NCBI GenBank assembly: GCA_937894955.1
Contig: CALAXO010000096.1
Location: forward strand, 1-15,384
Direction: 5' to 3'
Length of the DNA stretch: 15,384 nucleotides
Origin: an uncultured Clostridia bacterium
Lineage (GTDB): Bacteria > Bacillota > Clostridia > Christensenellales > CAG-138
The notes below the pieces were generated by a model. It was not told the DNA's origin. It worked only from the letters and a program-made list of their open reading frames with translations, and did not search any database. Made by a program: the position numbers and the translations under genes. Shown here piece after piece: positions 1 through 7,968 of this stretch (position 1 is its first letter; each line of letters starts with the position of its first letter).

Positions 1-972
1 CAGTGTGAATTCAACGCCGTCCGGTGTCGGGGTGCCGATTTCGACCGTTTTGGTGAGCTGTGCATTTATAAGGCCGATGGTAAGCCCCGAAAGCGTTACC
101 GACAGGGCATTTGTTGAACCCTCCGGAACAAACGATACAGTCGGTTTGCTTGTTACGGTTGATGTACGCATTGTGTATTCGTAAGTGAATACACGGCTCT
201 CGCCCGGAGCAAGGCTGAATGCGGGAAGCATTGCCTGTGTGCCTGCAACACTCTTATCGACAAGGGTGATGCTGTTGAGCTTTTTGGCACCCGTATTTAT
301 CATTGTGTACGTCAATTTGACGATATCGCCTGCCGAAGCAATTGACTTGTCAACGCTGCGCGAAAGTTTCAGATAGGCAGTATCCGCACGGGAAATAACA
401 AGGGTCAGCTCGCGTGAACCTGCCGTTTGGGTTGCCGTATCGAACCATGCAACGGTGAAGCGAAGCGTTTCACCGATTTGTTCCCGGGCAACGTCCATCG
501 TGCCGGTAAATGTGCGCGATTCACCCGCAGGAACATCGGAGGTGTTGAAAGAAACGCCGTATGTGTTGATTATTGAAACATTTGTGTACACACCGCCGCC
601 GGGCTGAGTTGACGGCTCGGGTTCGGTCGTCGGCTCGGGTTCGGTCGTCGGCTCCGATGTCGGAGTAGGCTCCGGCGGTTCTTTTATCAGGGAACCTGTT
701 GCGGTATCATTCAGCCCCTGTCCCGCCGCACCGCCGGGGTTGCGAAGCGTGATGCTTATGGTGATCTGTCCGGGGCCGGACAAAAATGCGGGATTTGCCG
801 AAATGCTTGCTGTGTCTGCCCCGTTTTTTGCGGGCAAAACGGTGATTTCGGCGGAATTGCCATGAACGGTCTGCGCATTTGCGGCGAACCCCGTTGAAGC
901 GGGAAGAACAGCCGCAAAGGCGATCAGTGCAGCGAGCAGAGCGGTAAATATTGAAAATTTCCTTCGAGTCAA
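1..972 (-). CDS. Secreted surface protein with Thr/Pro/Glu linker (3' end beyond window)
   Basis: The reading frame stays open from a TTG codon at 972-970 to the left edge, giving 324 residues with no stop. The start is chosen because AAGGAG (984-979) lies 6 bases upstream. Residues 1-31 form a Sec signal peptide: MTRRK, a hydrophobic stretch rich in Ala and Leu, then STGFAANA with plausible Ala-x-Ala cleavage sites. Next comes a short beta-rich region with the phrase ITISITLRNPGG. A linker of TEPEP-type repeats follows at about residues 95-124. Two further beta-sandwich-like segments carry the phrases DVPAGESRTFTG and LAPGESRVFTYEYTM, which resemble CARDB/DUF11 extracellular domains. The linker and the absence of any catalytic motif suggest a cell-wall or surface-exposed structural protein. 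Any anchor or enzymatic domain would lie beyond the window. The exact family is not recognised. Confidence 0.8.
   Translation of the reverse strand, partial: MTRRKFSIFTALLAALIAFAAVLPASTGFAANAQTVHGNSAEITVLPAKNGADTASISANPAFLSGPGQITISITLRNPGGAAGQGLNDTATGSLIKEPPEPTPTSEPTTEPEPTTEPEPSTQPGGGVYTNVSIINTYGVSFNTSDVPAGESRTFTGTMDVAREQIGETLRFTVAWFDTATQTAGSRELTLVISRADTAYLKLSRSVDKSIASAGDIVKLTYTMINTGAKKLNSITLVDKSVAGTQAMLPAFSLAPGESRVFTYEYTMRTSTVTSKPTVSFVPEGSTNALSVTLSGLTIGLINAQLTKTVEIGTPTPDGVEFTL
614..649 (-). repeat. Two tandem 18-bp units coding the linker
   Basis: The 18-base unit GGCTCGGGTTCGGTCGTC occurs twice in perfect tandem (614-631 and 632-649), followed by a partial unit that diverges after GGCTC. 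Read on the minus strand it encodes the Thr-Thr-Glu-Pro-Glu-Pro linker of the surface protein. The unit is a multiple of three, so copy-number changes would alter linker length without shifting the frame. Confidence 0.9.
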
Positions 973-1072
973 TGCTTTCTCCTTATCCCGAACGGTGCAG
1001 CAGGCACTGTCGGCTCATGCGCTGCCGGCGCATAATGCTCCTGCTCACGCATGTACATAAAATATCAATCGT

Positions 1073-1102
1073 ATTATACAGCATTCACCTCGGTTTGAGC
1101 AA
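1073..1102 (-). promoter_or_regulatory. Sigma-70-type promoter of the surface protein gene
   Basis: On the minus strand, TTGCTC (1102-1097) and a perfect TATAAT (1078-1073) are separated by 18 bases. Transcription should begin near 1066 and leave a leader of about 94 bases. That leader contains a small hairpin, TGCGC-TGCCG-GCGCA in plus-strand reading, around 1018-1032. The -10 context GAATGCTGTATAATA is repeated in the promoter facing the other way. Confidence 0.6.
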
Positions 1103-1238
1103 GAGTTTTTATTAAAATTATGTTTAGATTGTTTTGGCTGTCTTTCCTGTCGATTTCGCGATTAGGACAAGAAAAAACGTTAATTTTTGCATTGAATGTG
1201 TCTCTTCGGCGGAAGAATGTGATTTATTCGCGCACTTA

Positions 1239-1267
1239 TTGGCAAGCGGAGCCGAATGCTGTATAAT
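1239..1267 (+). promoter_or_regulatory. Sigma-70-type promoter of the foldase-rqcP-ispDF-cob gene string
   Basis: TTGGCA (1239-1244) and TATAAT (1262-1267) are separated by exactly 17 bases. The start point should be near 1274, which leaves a leader of about 200 bases before the first gene. No other convincing promoter was seen between here and 9052, so this one may drive all nine downstream genes. It could also serve only the first few. Confidence 0.7.
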
Positions 1268-1273
1268 AGACAG

Positions 1274-1474
1274 CGGAAAGAATACTCTCGGCGCACCGTT
1301 TGCCGGCGGCAGAATTAATGTGCCGTTTTCGGCAGTTCTTAAGCGTCAGCGGCAAAGCTTCGGTTTTCGCTGTTTCCGATATCTATTAATTTTCGGGAAT
1401 GCTCTGAATAATCGTTAAATCAAAATCAGAGGGTTCCGTTTTTTCCAAAACTCAGGACGGAGGAATCACACACT
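1274..1474 (+). promoter_or_regulatory. Long untranslated leader, structured, no known riboswitch
   Basis: This is the stretch between the predicted start point and the first gene. It holds a small hairpin, TGCCG-TTTT-CGGCA, at 1321-1334. There is also a CTCTGA/TCAGAG pairing (about 1401-1432) followed within a few bases by six T residues just before the Shine-Dalgarno sequence, which could be a weak attenuator. I see no cobalamin-riboswitch B12 box and no other riboswitch signature that I know. An open frame here (1134-1418, TTG start) lacks a ribosome binding site and overlaps the promoter, so it is not called a gene. Confidence 0.4.
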
Positions 1475-3007
1475 ATGATCGCAACAAACAACAACCGCCG
1501 TAAGCCCGGCTGCTCAGCCGCGTCAGGATGCGGAAGCATTTTCGGCAGCTTTTCCCAAAAAACTTCAAGTTTCATGCGTGTTGTCTGCATTATTGCGGCA
1601 GCAGCTTTTCTGCTCTGCTTCAGCGGATGCAAAAACAACGATAAGAACAAAAACGATGTTCCGAATGACAAGACTGCTGCAGTTGCATCCATCGGTGATG
1701 AAACCGTGAGTTACGCTCTCTATACGGCTGCCTTCGACTCATATCTTTCGTACATGGAACAAATGGGCTACGACCCCGTCAGCAATGAAGAGGAGCTGCA
1801 GAAATTCCGTGACTGGGTGCTTGAATATCTTGTTAAGGATATGGTTGTTCTGTACCGGGCGAAGGAGGAGGGGTTTAAGCTTTCCGATGAACAAATTGCG
1901 GAATCCGATGCACAGGCGGAAACGGAGCTTAAAGAGATATATGACGAGTATATGAAGACTGCCGAAGAATCCAATGCCGAGGACGATTCAAAGACCGTTC
2001 AGCAGTATTTCGATGCCGCAATTGCGGAGCTTTCCGAGTATTACACCGGCAAAACCATGACCTATGATGAATACTGCGAGGAATATAAACTCGAACTGCG
2101 CAACACGGCACTTATCGAAGCGTACAAGGAGTATGTTTGCAAAGATTTTTCAGTGACCGATGCGGACATTGCCGATTGGTACGAAAAGCAGCTTGAATCG
2201 GACAAGGAGCTTTATGCATCCAATCCCGAGCAATATAAAGATAACGAAGAATATTTTGAAAAATACTGCGGTATCTATGATGACGCCGTGCCCGCGCTTG
2301 TTGTTCCGGAGGGGTACTCACGAATCATGGATATTGCGGTCATTCCCGAAGGCGAACTCGGCGATGACTACAAAAAAAAGAACGAGCAGCTTGATTCGCT
2401 GCGCGAAGAATGCACATCTCTGCTTTTTACGGATGCCCTAAACGGAGACGGTGCGAATTCCGAGCGAATTGCGCAGCTGATTTCGGATTACAAAACACTT
2501 CAGGCTGAGTGCGATGAAATGTACAATAAATTCATCGAGCCTTATCGTGCAAAAATCGACAAAGCCTTTGCCGAACTTGAAGGCGGAGCGGACTTTGCTC
2601 AGGTCATGCTCAAGTATACCGAAAATGAATACGTTGCAGGCAGCGACAGTTACGAGGGCTGCGAAACCTTCCGCACAAAGGGGCAGTTGATTTCAACAGA
2701 ATACAGCTCCTCAAAGGGCGACTGGAGTTCAACCGTCAAGGAGATTTATTCGCTGCTCAAACCCGGTGAATACTCAAATGTGTTTACCGACGCGGACGGC
2801 AGCCTGCATATCATTTACCGCGGTGCGGACGAAACGCCCGGCGAAGTTAAGCTTACGGATGTAATCGACAAAGTGACAACGATCGTCAAAGCGACAAGCG
2901 ATACCGAAGCATGGGACGAGCTGCTTGATACATGGATGGATGACGCTGGTATTGTGTATCATAAAGACCTTATCGCATCCGTCGGAAAAGACTATGTTAA
3001 AGAATAA
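1475..3007 (+). CDS. SurA/PrsA-like peptidyl-prolyl isomerase (foldase) lipoprotein
   Basis: A 510-residue protein expected to be lipid-anchored on the outer face of the membrane and to help secreted proteins fold. The ATG at 1475 is preceded by GGAGG (1459-1463) with an 11-base gap. Residues 34-52 form a lipoprotein signal ending in the lipobox CFSGC, followed by a Lys/Asn/Asp-rich tether. Residues about 70-260 are acidic and helical, as in SurA N-terminal domains (phrases ELQKFRDWVLEYLV and VTDADIADWYEKQ). Residues about 360-450 resemble a degenerate parvulin domain: FAELEGGADFAQVMLKYTEN, SLLKPGEYSNVF and SLHIIYR. The 33 polar residues before the signal are odd. Met34 would give a textbook lipoprotein signal but has no ribosome binding site. 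Isomerase activity is uncertain because the parvulin part is divergent, so it may act only as a chaperone. Confidence 0.8.
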   Translation: MIATNNNRRKPGCSAASGCGSIFGSFSQKTSSFMRVVCIIAAAAFLLCFSGCKNNDKNKNDVPNDKTAAVASIGDETVSYALYTAAFDSYLSYMEQMGYDPVSNEEELQKFRDWVLEYLVKDMVVLYRAKEEGFKLSDEQIAESDAQAETELKEIYDEYMKTAEESNAEDDSKTVQQYFDAAIAELSEYYTGKTMTYDEYCEEYKLELRNTALIEAYKEYVCKDFSVTDADIADWYEKQLESDKELYASNPEQYKDNEEYFEKYCGIYDDAVPALVVPEGYSRIMDIAVIPEGELGDDYKKKNEQLDSLREECTSLLFTDALNGDGANSERIAQLISDYKTLQAECDEMYNKFIEPYRAKIDKAFAELEGGADFAQVMLKYTENEYVAGSDSYEGCETFRTKGQLISTEYSSSKGDWSSTVKEIYSLLKPGEYSNVFTDADGSLHIIYRGADETPGEVKLTDVIDKVTTIVKATSDTEAWDELLDTWMDDAGIVYHKDLIASVGKDYVKE

Positions 3008-3027
3008 TCATTAAAGAGGAACACCTG

Positions 3028-3294
3028 ATGAGACTTGATAAGTACCTTAAGGTTTCGCGAATTATCAAACGCAGAACCGTTGCAAACGAAGCCTGTTCCA
3101 TGGGACGGGTAACGGTGAATGACAAAGTTGCAAAGCCTGCAACCGATGTTAACCCCGGCGACGTTATCAGCGTTCGCATGGGCGCAAAGCGGCTGACGGC
3201 CGAAATACTTGCCGTGCGCGAAACCGTTCGCAAAGAGGATGCAGACAGCATGTACAGAATCATTGAAGACAGCCTGAATACCGATGCAGATTGA
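3028..3294 (+). CDS. rqcP: RqcP-type S4-domain RNA-binding protein
   Basis: An 88-residue S4 RNA-binding protein that is near-full-length similar to Bacillus RqcP (YabO). The recognised features are MRLDKYLKVSRIIKRRT at the N terminus, then GRVTVNDKVAKPATDVNPGD, then a C-terminal VRKEDADSMYRII. In the known family, RqcP binds stalled 50S subunits with peptidyl-tRNA and, together with RqcH, supports alanine tailing in ribosome-associated quality control. It begins 20 bases after the foldase stop, with AGAGGA at 3015-3020 and 7-base spacing. Its TGA stop lies 29 bases before the ispDF start, so the three genes are probably co-transcribed. Confidence 0.93.
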   Translation: MRLDKYLKVSRIIKRRTVANEACSMGRVTVNDKVAKPATDVNPGDVISVRMGAKRLTAEILAVRETVRKEDADSMYRIIEDSLNTDAD

Positions 3295-3323
3295 CACCGC
3301 AGCCGAAAGAGGCACGAAACAGC

Positions 3324-4550
3324 ATGGATAAAACTACAGTATCTGCAATTCTGCTTGCGGCCGGTTCATCCTCGCGGATGGGCGAAAACAAGATGCTGAT
3401 GCATTTTTGCGGCAGAACACCCATTGAGCTTTGCGTTGAAGCTTTTTGCGGAATTGCCGACGAAGCCGTTATTGCCGTTTCGCCCGACACGGAGGAAATT
3501 GCACTTGCAGCGGCAAAATTCGCGCCATACCCCGTGAAAATCGTTCGCGGCGGGGAAACGCGGCAGGAGTCCGTACTCAATGCCGTCCGCGCTGCAGCGG
3601 GCACGATTGTCGCTGTTCACGACTGTGCCCGCTGCCTTGTTGACAGGGAGACGATTAAAGCCAGCTTGCGTGCCGCAGAGCAACACGGCTGCGGCATTGC
3701 TTCCGTGCCCGTTGCGGACACCGTTCGTTTCGGCGATACCGGGGAAACACTTGACAGAAGCAGGCTTCTTGCGGCACAAACTCCGCAAAGTTTCCGCAAA
3801 GATATTCTTTTGAATGCTTACAGCAAGGCCGTCGGCAGCTTCACGGATGATGCCGACCTTTGCCGCTCAACGGGAGTGCAGCTGCATTTTTCCTTGGGCA
3901 ACAAACAGAATCTGAAGCTCACAACGCGGGACGATATTCCGTATTTTGAGTTTTTGCTTTCAAAACGCAGTGAACGGAATTTCCCCTCGGGCAATGTGTC
4001 CGCAAGCTCCGCTGCGGAGCCGCATTCGGTAAATAACCCGACTTTATCAACAGCAGAGGTAAGTAATATGTTCAGAATCGGCATCGGTGAAGACACTCAC
4101 CGCCTTGCGGCCGGGCGAAAGCTCATCCTCGGCGGCGTTGAAATTCCGTTTGAACTCGGACTGCTTGGGCATTCCGATGCGGACGCACTTGCTCATGCCG
4201 CGATCGACGCGCTCCTCGGCGCGTGCGCACTCGGCGACATCGGGCAGCATTTTCCCGACAGTGATGAAGCATTTCGCGGCATATCAAGCCTTTTGCTTGC
4301 AAAAGAAGCCGCCGCACGCATTCGCTCGGCAGGCTTTGAAATTGTGAATATCGACTCCGTGATAACGGCTCAAAAGCCGAAGCTTGCGCCCTTCCGCGAA
4401 GCAATGCGCATAAATCTTGCCAAGGCGTTCGGCGTTCCGTCGGAAAACATCAGCGTCAAGTTTACAACACCCGAAGGAACAGGTCCGGAGGGCAATCTTG
4501 AATGCATCACCGTTCGTGCCGCTGCAGCGGTGCGGAAAGTGCGGATATAG
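3324..4550 (+). CDS. ispDF: Bifunctional IspD-IspF isoprenoid enzyme
   Basis: A 408-residue fusion catalysing two steps of the MEP isoprenoid pathway. The N-terminal IspD part (about 1-212) couples CTP and methylerythritol phosphate. It shows the nucleotide loop LLAAGSSSRMGENK (10-23), VHDCARCLVD (98-107), DRSRLLAAQTPQSF (144-157) and TDDADLC. The C-terminal IspF part (249-408) cyclises the later intermediate. It shows GEDTHRL, GHSDADALAH and GDIGQHFPD, with zinc ligands D257, H259 and H291 by comparison with the E. coli enzyme. The intervening IspE step is not encoded here. The CDP-binding end, KFTTPEGTGPEGNLE, is divergent from the common KATTTE form. A TTG at 3291 would add 11 residues but has no ribosome binding site. 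The ATG at 3324 has AAAGAGG upstream (11-base spacing) and places the IspD motif at the usual distance from the N terminus. Confidence 0.95.
   Translation: MDKTTVSAILLAAGSSSRMGENKMLMHFCGRTPIELCVEAFCGIADEAVIAVSPDTEEIALAAAKFAPYPVKIVRGGETRQESVLNAVRAAAGTIVAVHDCARCLVDRETIKASLRAAEQHGCGIASVPVADTVRFGDTGETLDRSRLLAAQTPQSFRKDILLNAYSKAVGSFTDDADLCRSTGVQLHFSLGNKQNLKLTTRDDIPYFEFLLSKRSERNFPSGNVSASSAAEPHSVNNPTLSTAEVSNMFRIGIGEDTHRLAAGRKLILGGVEIPFELGLLGHSDADALAHAAIDALLGACALGDIGQHFPDSDEAFRGISSLLLAKEAAARIRSAGFEIVNIDSVITAQKPKLAPFREAMRINLAKAFGVPSENISVKFTTPEGTGPEGNLECITVRAAAAVRKVRI
4055..4070 (+). promoter_or_regulatory. Internal ribosome binding site and ATG before the IspF module
   Basis: Inside the fused gene, AGAGG (4055-4059) stands 8 bases before an in-frame ATG (4068-4070). 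The Met starts the phrase MFRIGIGEDTH, the typical N terminus of a free-standing IspF. It follows a Ser/Asn/Glu-rich linker of about 35 residues. It may be a relic of two separate genes or a working start for extra IspF. Confidence 0.55.
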
Positions 4551-4605
4551 TGCCGATACGGATATGGACAGGGATAAAGACCGACTCAAACTCACGGCAT
4601 GAAAA

Positions 4606-5385
4606 ATGACTTTTAATTTTTCTCAAAAACTTTTCATTTCAACCATTGCAGAGGACTGTGCTGCTGCTGCGCGGGAGCATTCGCTCGGGCTTGAAATTGC
4701 AGAATTCTGCTATGCGCCGAACATGGATACGGACAGTGCGGCGCATTTTCGCCGCGTTTCGGAGCTTGCTGCCGAATCGGGCTGCGGCTCGCGGCTGCTG
4801 CTTCACGCCCCGTTTGCGGAGCTTTCTCCGTGTGCAATAGATCCGCTTGTTCGCGACGTTGTTCGGCGACGATTTGACCAAGCACTGTTAGCGGCGGATG
4901 TAATCGGAGCGAAACGCATTGTGTTTCACTCAGGATTTATACCTTTTGTTTACTATAAAGAGTATTTCATTGACGAATCCGTTAAGTTTTGGCGTGATTT
5001 TCTGAAAAACGCACCGAACGATGTGAGTTTTTTTCTTGAAAACGTTATGGAACCCGAACCGGAAATCGCAGCGACGGTTGCCGAGGGAGTTAACGATTCG
5101 CGCTTCGGGCTTTGCCTTGATATTGGGCATGCAAACAGCCGCGTTTCCGAAATCCCGCTGACGCATTGGATCGACCGATTCGCACCGAAGCTTATGCATG
5201 TTCACCTGCACAACAATTTCGGCGGGGACGATCTTCACAATCCTCTCGGCAGCGGAAATATTCCGATGCGGGAAACGATTGAATATATCATCCGAAAATC
5301 TCCTGCTGCAACTTTTACGATTGAAAACATGACTGCCGCGCCGTCCGTTGTCTGGCTGGCTGAGAACGGCTTTTTAAGTAAATAA
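4606..5385 (+). CDS. cbiR: AP-endonuclease-2-type TIM barrel; candidate cobamide remodelling hydrolase CbiR
   Basis: A 259-residue protein of the xylose-isomerase-like/AP endonuclease 2 fold. Metal-binding candidates sit at the ends of successive strands: E30 (LGLEIAEF), H67 (LLLHAPF), H108 (IVFHSGF), E145 (FFLENVMEPE), D172 and H175 (LCLDIGHAN), H198-H202 (MHVHLHNN) with D208/H211, and E240 (FTIENM). CbiR, described from Akkermansia, belongs to this superfamily and cuts the phosphoribosyl bond of cobamides to begin lower-ligand replacement. Here the gene directly precedes cobT, cobU, cobS and cobC, so I infer the same role. From sequence alone it could instead be a sugar isomerase or a DNA-repair endonuclease of the same fold. 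The ATG at 4606 has no clear ribosome binding site; the gap from ispDF is 55 bases and no promoter was seen in it. Confidence 0.65.
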   Translation: MTFNFSQKLFISTIAEDCAAAAREHSLGLEIAEFCYAPNMDTDSAAHFRRVSELAAESGCGSRLLLHAPFAELSPCAIDPLVRDVVRRRFDQALLAADVIGAKRIVFHSGFIPFVYYKEYFIDESVKFWRDFLKNAPNDVSFFLENVMEPEPEIAATVAEGVNDSRFGLCLDIGHANSRVSEIPLTHWIDRFAPKLMHVHLHNNFGGDDLHNPLGSGNIPMRETIEYIIRKSPAATFTIENMTAAPSVVWLAENGFLSK

Positions 5386-5422
5386 TTCATGATATGCAAA
5401 ATATACACAGTGGATTGAACTT

Positions 5423-6526
5423 ATGAACGAAACCGAACTGAAATCATTGCTTTCCCGCATTCGCCCGGCCGATTCGGCTGCAAAAGCTGCCGCAAAAGAA
5501 AGGCAGAGCAAGCTTGCAAAGCCTCCGGGAAGCCTCGGAGCACTTGAGGAAATCTCCGTCCGACTTGCGGGAATTACAGGACGCGTGTGCAATCGCATAG
5601 AAAAAACACGCATAGTTGTGTTCGCAGCTGATAACGGAATCGTTGCCGAGGGTGTTGCTTCAACTCCGCAGAGCGTGACGCTTGCGCAGGCAATAAATAT
5701 GACTCGCGGCAAAACCGGCATGTCCGCAATCGCGCAGGACTTCGGCATTGATGTTGAAGTTATCGATGTCGGCATAAATTCCGACAGTGTTCCCAAAACC
5801 ATTCTTGACCGCAAACTGGGGTTGGGCACCGCAAACTTTTCGAAGCAGCCCGCAATGACGCGCAGTCAGGCTGTCGATGCCCTTGCAATCGGAATCGAGG
5901 CGGCCGAGCGTGCGCACAACTCGGGTGCGGATGCACTCGGCATAGGCGAAATGGGTATCGGCAACACAACAACATCCGCCGCTGTGCTTGCCTGCCTGCT
6001 GAATCTCCCTGTTGAAAGCGTCACCGGGCGCGGAAGCGGGCTTACGGACGAGGGATTTGCGCTGAAAAAACGTGTTATTTCAGATGCGGTCGCGCTGCAC
6101 AAACCCAACAGAGCGGATGTTTTGGACGTGCTGTCAAAGGTTGGCGGGTTTGATATCGCCGCAATGGCGGGCACATTCATCGGCTGTGCGCTGTTCGGCC
6201 TTCCCGCCGTTGCGGACGGACTGATTTCCGTTACTGCTGCACTTGCGGCAGTTCGGCTCTGCGAAACGGTGCGCGACTTTGTTTTTCTCTCACATGCTTC
6301 ATATGAAATCGGCTATCGTGCCGCGACGGCGGAACTTGGCATGGAACCATGGCTTAATCTCAACATGCGGCTCGGCGAAGGCAGCGGCTGCCCTGTTGCT
6401 TTTCAGGTTATGCGCGCCGCCTGTGCGGCAATGAACGATATGGCGACCTTTGAGGAAGCAAGTATCAATGATGACTACCTTGAAAGCATTCGAAACGAAT
6501 CGGCGTTCTGCGTTAAGACCGTTTGA
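5423..6526 (+). CDS. cobT: Nicotinate-nucleotide:dimethylbenzimidazole phosphoribosyltransferase
   Basis: A 367-residue cytoplasmic enzyme that transfers phosphoribose from nicotinate mononucleotide to a lower-ligand base, giving the alpha-ribotide used by CobS. Recognised motifs run in order: KPPGSLGALEEI (33-44), VVFAADNGIVAEGV (65-78), the GIGEMGIGNTTTSAA segment (173-187) with E176, TGRGSGL, VGGFDIAAMAG, FLSHAS, and LNMRLGEGSG with catalytic E319. Length and motif order are normal for the family. It starts 37 bases after the TIM-barrel gene with only a weak ribosome binding site, and ends 16 bases before cobU. The base specificity (dimethylbenzimidazole, adenine, phenolics) cannot be read from the sequence. 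A 25-residue acidic tail after ATFEEA is slightly unusual. Confidence 0.96.
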   Translation: MNETELKSLLSRIRPADSAAKAAAKERQSKLAKPPGSLGALEEISVRLAGITGRVCNRIEKTRIVVFAADNGIVAEGVASTPQSVTLAQAINMTRGKTGMSAIAQDFGIDVEVIDVGINSDSVPKTILDRKLGLGTANFSKQPAMTRSQAVDALAIGIEAAERAHNSGADALGIGEMGIGNTTTSAAVLACLLNLPVESVTGRGSGLTDEGFALKKRVISDAVALHKPNRADVLDVLSKVGGFDIAAMAGTFIGCALFGLPAVADGLISVTAALAAVRLCETVRDFVFLSHASYEIGYRAATAELGMEPWLNLNMRLGEGSGCPVAFQVMRAACAAMNDMATFEEASINDDYLESIRNESAFCVKTV

Positions 6527-6542
6527 AGACTCGGGAGCGAAA

Positions 6543-7121
6543 ATGAAAATACTCATAGTCGGCGGAAGCAAAAGCGGAAAAAGCATGGCGGCTCAGCGCA
6601 TTGCAAGGATGCTTGCGGCGCGCGCCTCCTGCCCTGCGTACTATTGGGCAACGATGGAGCCTTCCGATTCGGAAGACGAAAAGCGCATTGCGCGTCACCT
6701 TGAAGCGCGAGCCGGGTGGGGCTTTGAAACCATCGAATGCGGCCGAAATACCTCCGCTTTCTCCTCATCGGTTCGCGGAGGCTGCGTACTTTTTGACAGT
6801 GTGACGGCTCTGCTTGCAAACGAAATGTTCCCCCCGCCTGCACAAAATGCCGATTTTTCCGTTGATTTTGCAGCCGGGGAACGTGTTGCGGCCGAACTGT
6901 CGGAAATTGCAAACGCAGCAACGCATTTTGTATGTGTATGCGATGACATTTTTCGTGACGGGATGCAATATGACGCTGTTACCGAAGGCTACCTCCGAGC
7001 ATTGGCTTTTGTTTGCAGACAGCTTGCTTCCGAATTCGATATTGTGGTTGAAGCATCGTCGGGAATCATGCGAACGATAAAGGGAAACGCATTGCTTCCC
7101 CGAAATGTTCCGACGTTCTGA
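6543..7121 (+). CDS. cobU: CobU-like adenosylcobinamide kinase/guanylyltransferase, divergent C-terminal half
   Basis: A 192-residue P-loop protein. The ATG at 6543 is used because GGGAG (6533-6537) lies 5 bases upstream and the Walker A loop follows at the usual distance; longer forms would overlap the end of cobT. Residues 7-14 are GGSKSGKS. RIARHLEAR (48-56) holds H52, which matches the histidine that becomes guanylylated in Salmonella CobU. VLFDSVTALLAN (82-93) matches the Walker B region. After that the protein departs from the classic pattern: the usual EVGxGIVP and FRDxxG signatures are replaced by CDDIFRDGMQYDAVTEGY. The likely role is GMP activation of adenosylcobinamide phosphate, with or without kinase activity. 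A second CobU-like gene downstream retains the part missing here. Confidence 0.85.
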   Translation: MKILIVGGSKSGKSMAAQRIARMLAARASCPAYYWATMEPSDSEDEKRIARHLEARAGWGFETIECGRNTSAFSSSVRGGCVLFDSVTALLANEMFPPPAQNADFSVDFAAGERVAAELSEIANAATHFVCVCDDIFRDGMQYDAVTEGYLRALAFVCRQLASEFDIVVEASSGIMRTIKGNALLPRNVPTF

Positions 7122-7163
7122 ACGCACATACAGCGACTGTTTGTTTCTTTTTGTTTTATTGTT

Positions 7164-7919
7164 ATGAAGTTGTTTATTTACGGTTTTTTTATGGCATGGG
7201 GCATGTTTCTTGCAATCCCCTGTCCCTTCAGGCGCTGGGATGAAGCTGCACGCGGCAGAATGCTCGGCTTTTTGCCGCTCATCGGGCTTATTGTCGGCGC
7301 AATTTGGGCTGCGGCCGCCCGCCTTTGCACAGCTCTCAATTTACCCTCGGCCGTTCGCGCATTGATTCTTTGCGCTTTGCCGTGGCTTGTGACCGGCTTT
7401 CTGCATCTTGACGGGTTCATGGACGTTTGCGATGCTGTGCTTTCGCGGCGCGATCTTGAAACCCGGCAGCGCATACTGAAGGATTCCCACTGCGGCTCGT
7501 TCGCCGTCATATGCATGATTCTGCTCGCCGCCGTGCAATGGAGTCTTTTTTTCTCATTTGAATCTTTTGACTTGAAAGCATTGCTGACGCTTGCCGTTCT
7601 GCCCGCCTGCACACGCGCCTGTTCCGGAATTGCGGTTCAAACGCTGAAGCCGATGCAAACAAGCCAGTACAGCGGAGCCGTTCGGAGCGCGGCCTCCGTT
7701 GTTTCACTCTTTGTTCAGCTCGCACTCTTTCTTGTACTTCCCCCGCTGCTCTGCGGCAAAGTCGGTTTTGCGCTGATTGCGGCTGTTGCGGTATATTGGA
7801 TTTGCATTCTGCGCGAAAAAAAGCAGCTCGGCGGCATGAACGGAGATATTTCAGGCTTTTCGCTTACACTTGCGGAGCTTGCGGGCATTGCTGCACTGCT
7901 TCTGTTTGGCCGCATGTGA
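7164..7919 (+). CDS. cobS: Adenosylcobinamide-GDP ribazoletransferase (cobalamin synthase)
   Basis: A 251-residue integral membrane enzyme that joins activated cobinamide to alpha-ribotide and so completes the nucleotide loop. Hydrophobic helices cover most of the length (for example 35-55, 62-80, 113-131, 177-197 and 199-216). The family signature is complete: GFLHLDGFMDVCDA (78-91), then RQRILKDSHCGS (101-112), and LGGMNGDISG near 222-231, with the acidic residues that bind metal. The start at 7164 has no Shine-Dalgarno sequence and lies in a T-rich stretch, but it matches the usual N terminus of the family (MKxFxxxFxMAxxM...IPCP). It lies 42 bases after cobU, in the same direction. Confidence 0.95.
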   Translation: MKLFIYGFFMAWGMFLAIPCPFRRWDEAARGRMLGFLPLIGLIVGAIWAAAARLCTALNLPSAVRALILCALPWLVTGFLHLDGFMDVCDAVLSRRDLETRQRILKDSHCGSFAVICMILLAAVQWSLFFSFESFDLKALLTLAVLPACTRACSGIAVQTLKPMQTSQYSGAVRSAASVVSLFVQLALFLVLPPLLCGKVGFALIAAVAVYWICILREKKQLGGMNGDISGFSLTLAELAGIAALLLFGRM

Positions 7920-7968
7920 ACGGATTAAATCAATTGAATCGATAAAAACAGCTTAAACAGGTATTTGT

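Noticed and set aside
1134..1418. A 94-codon open frame with a TTG start between the divergent genes
   Set aside because: It has no ribosome binding site, overlaps the predicted plus-strand promoter at 1239-1267, and its product has no recognisable composition or motif.
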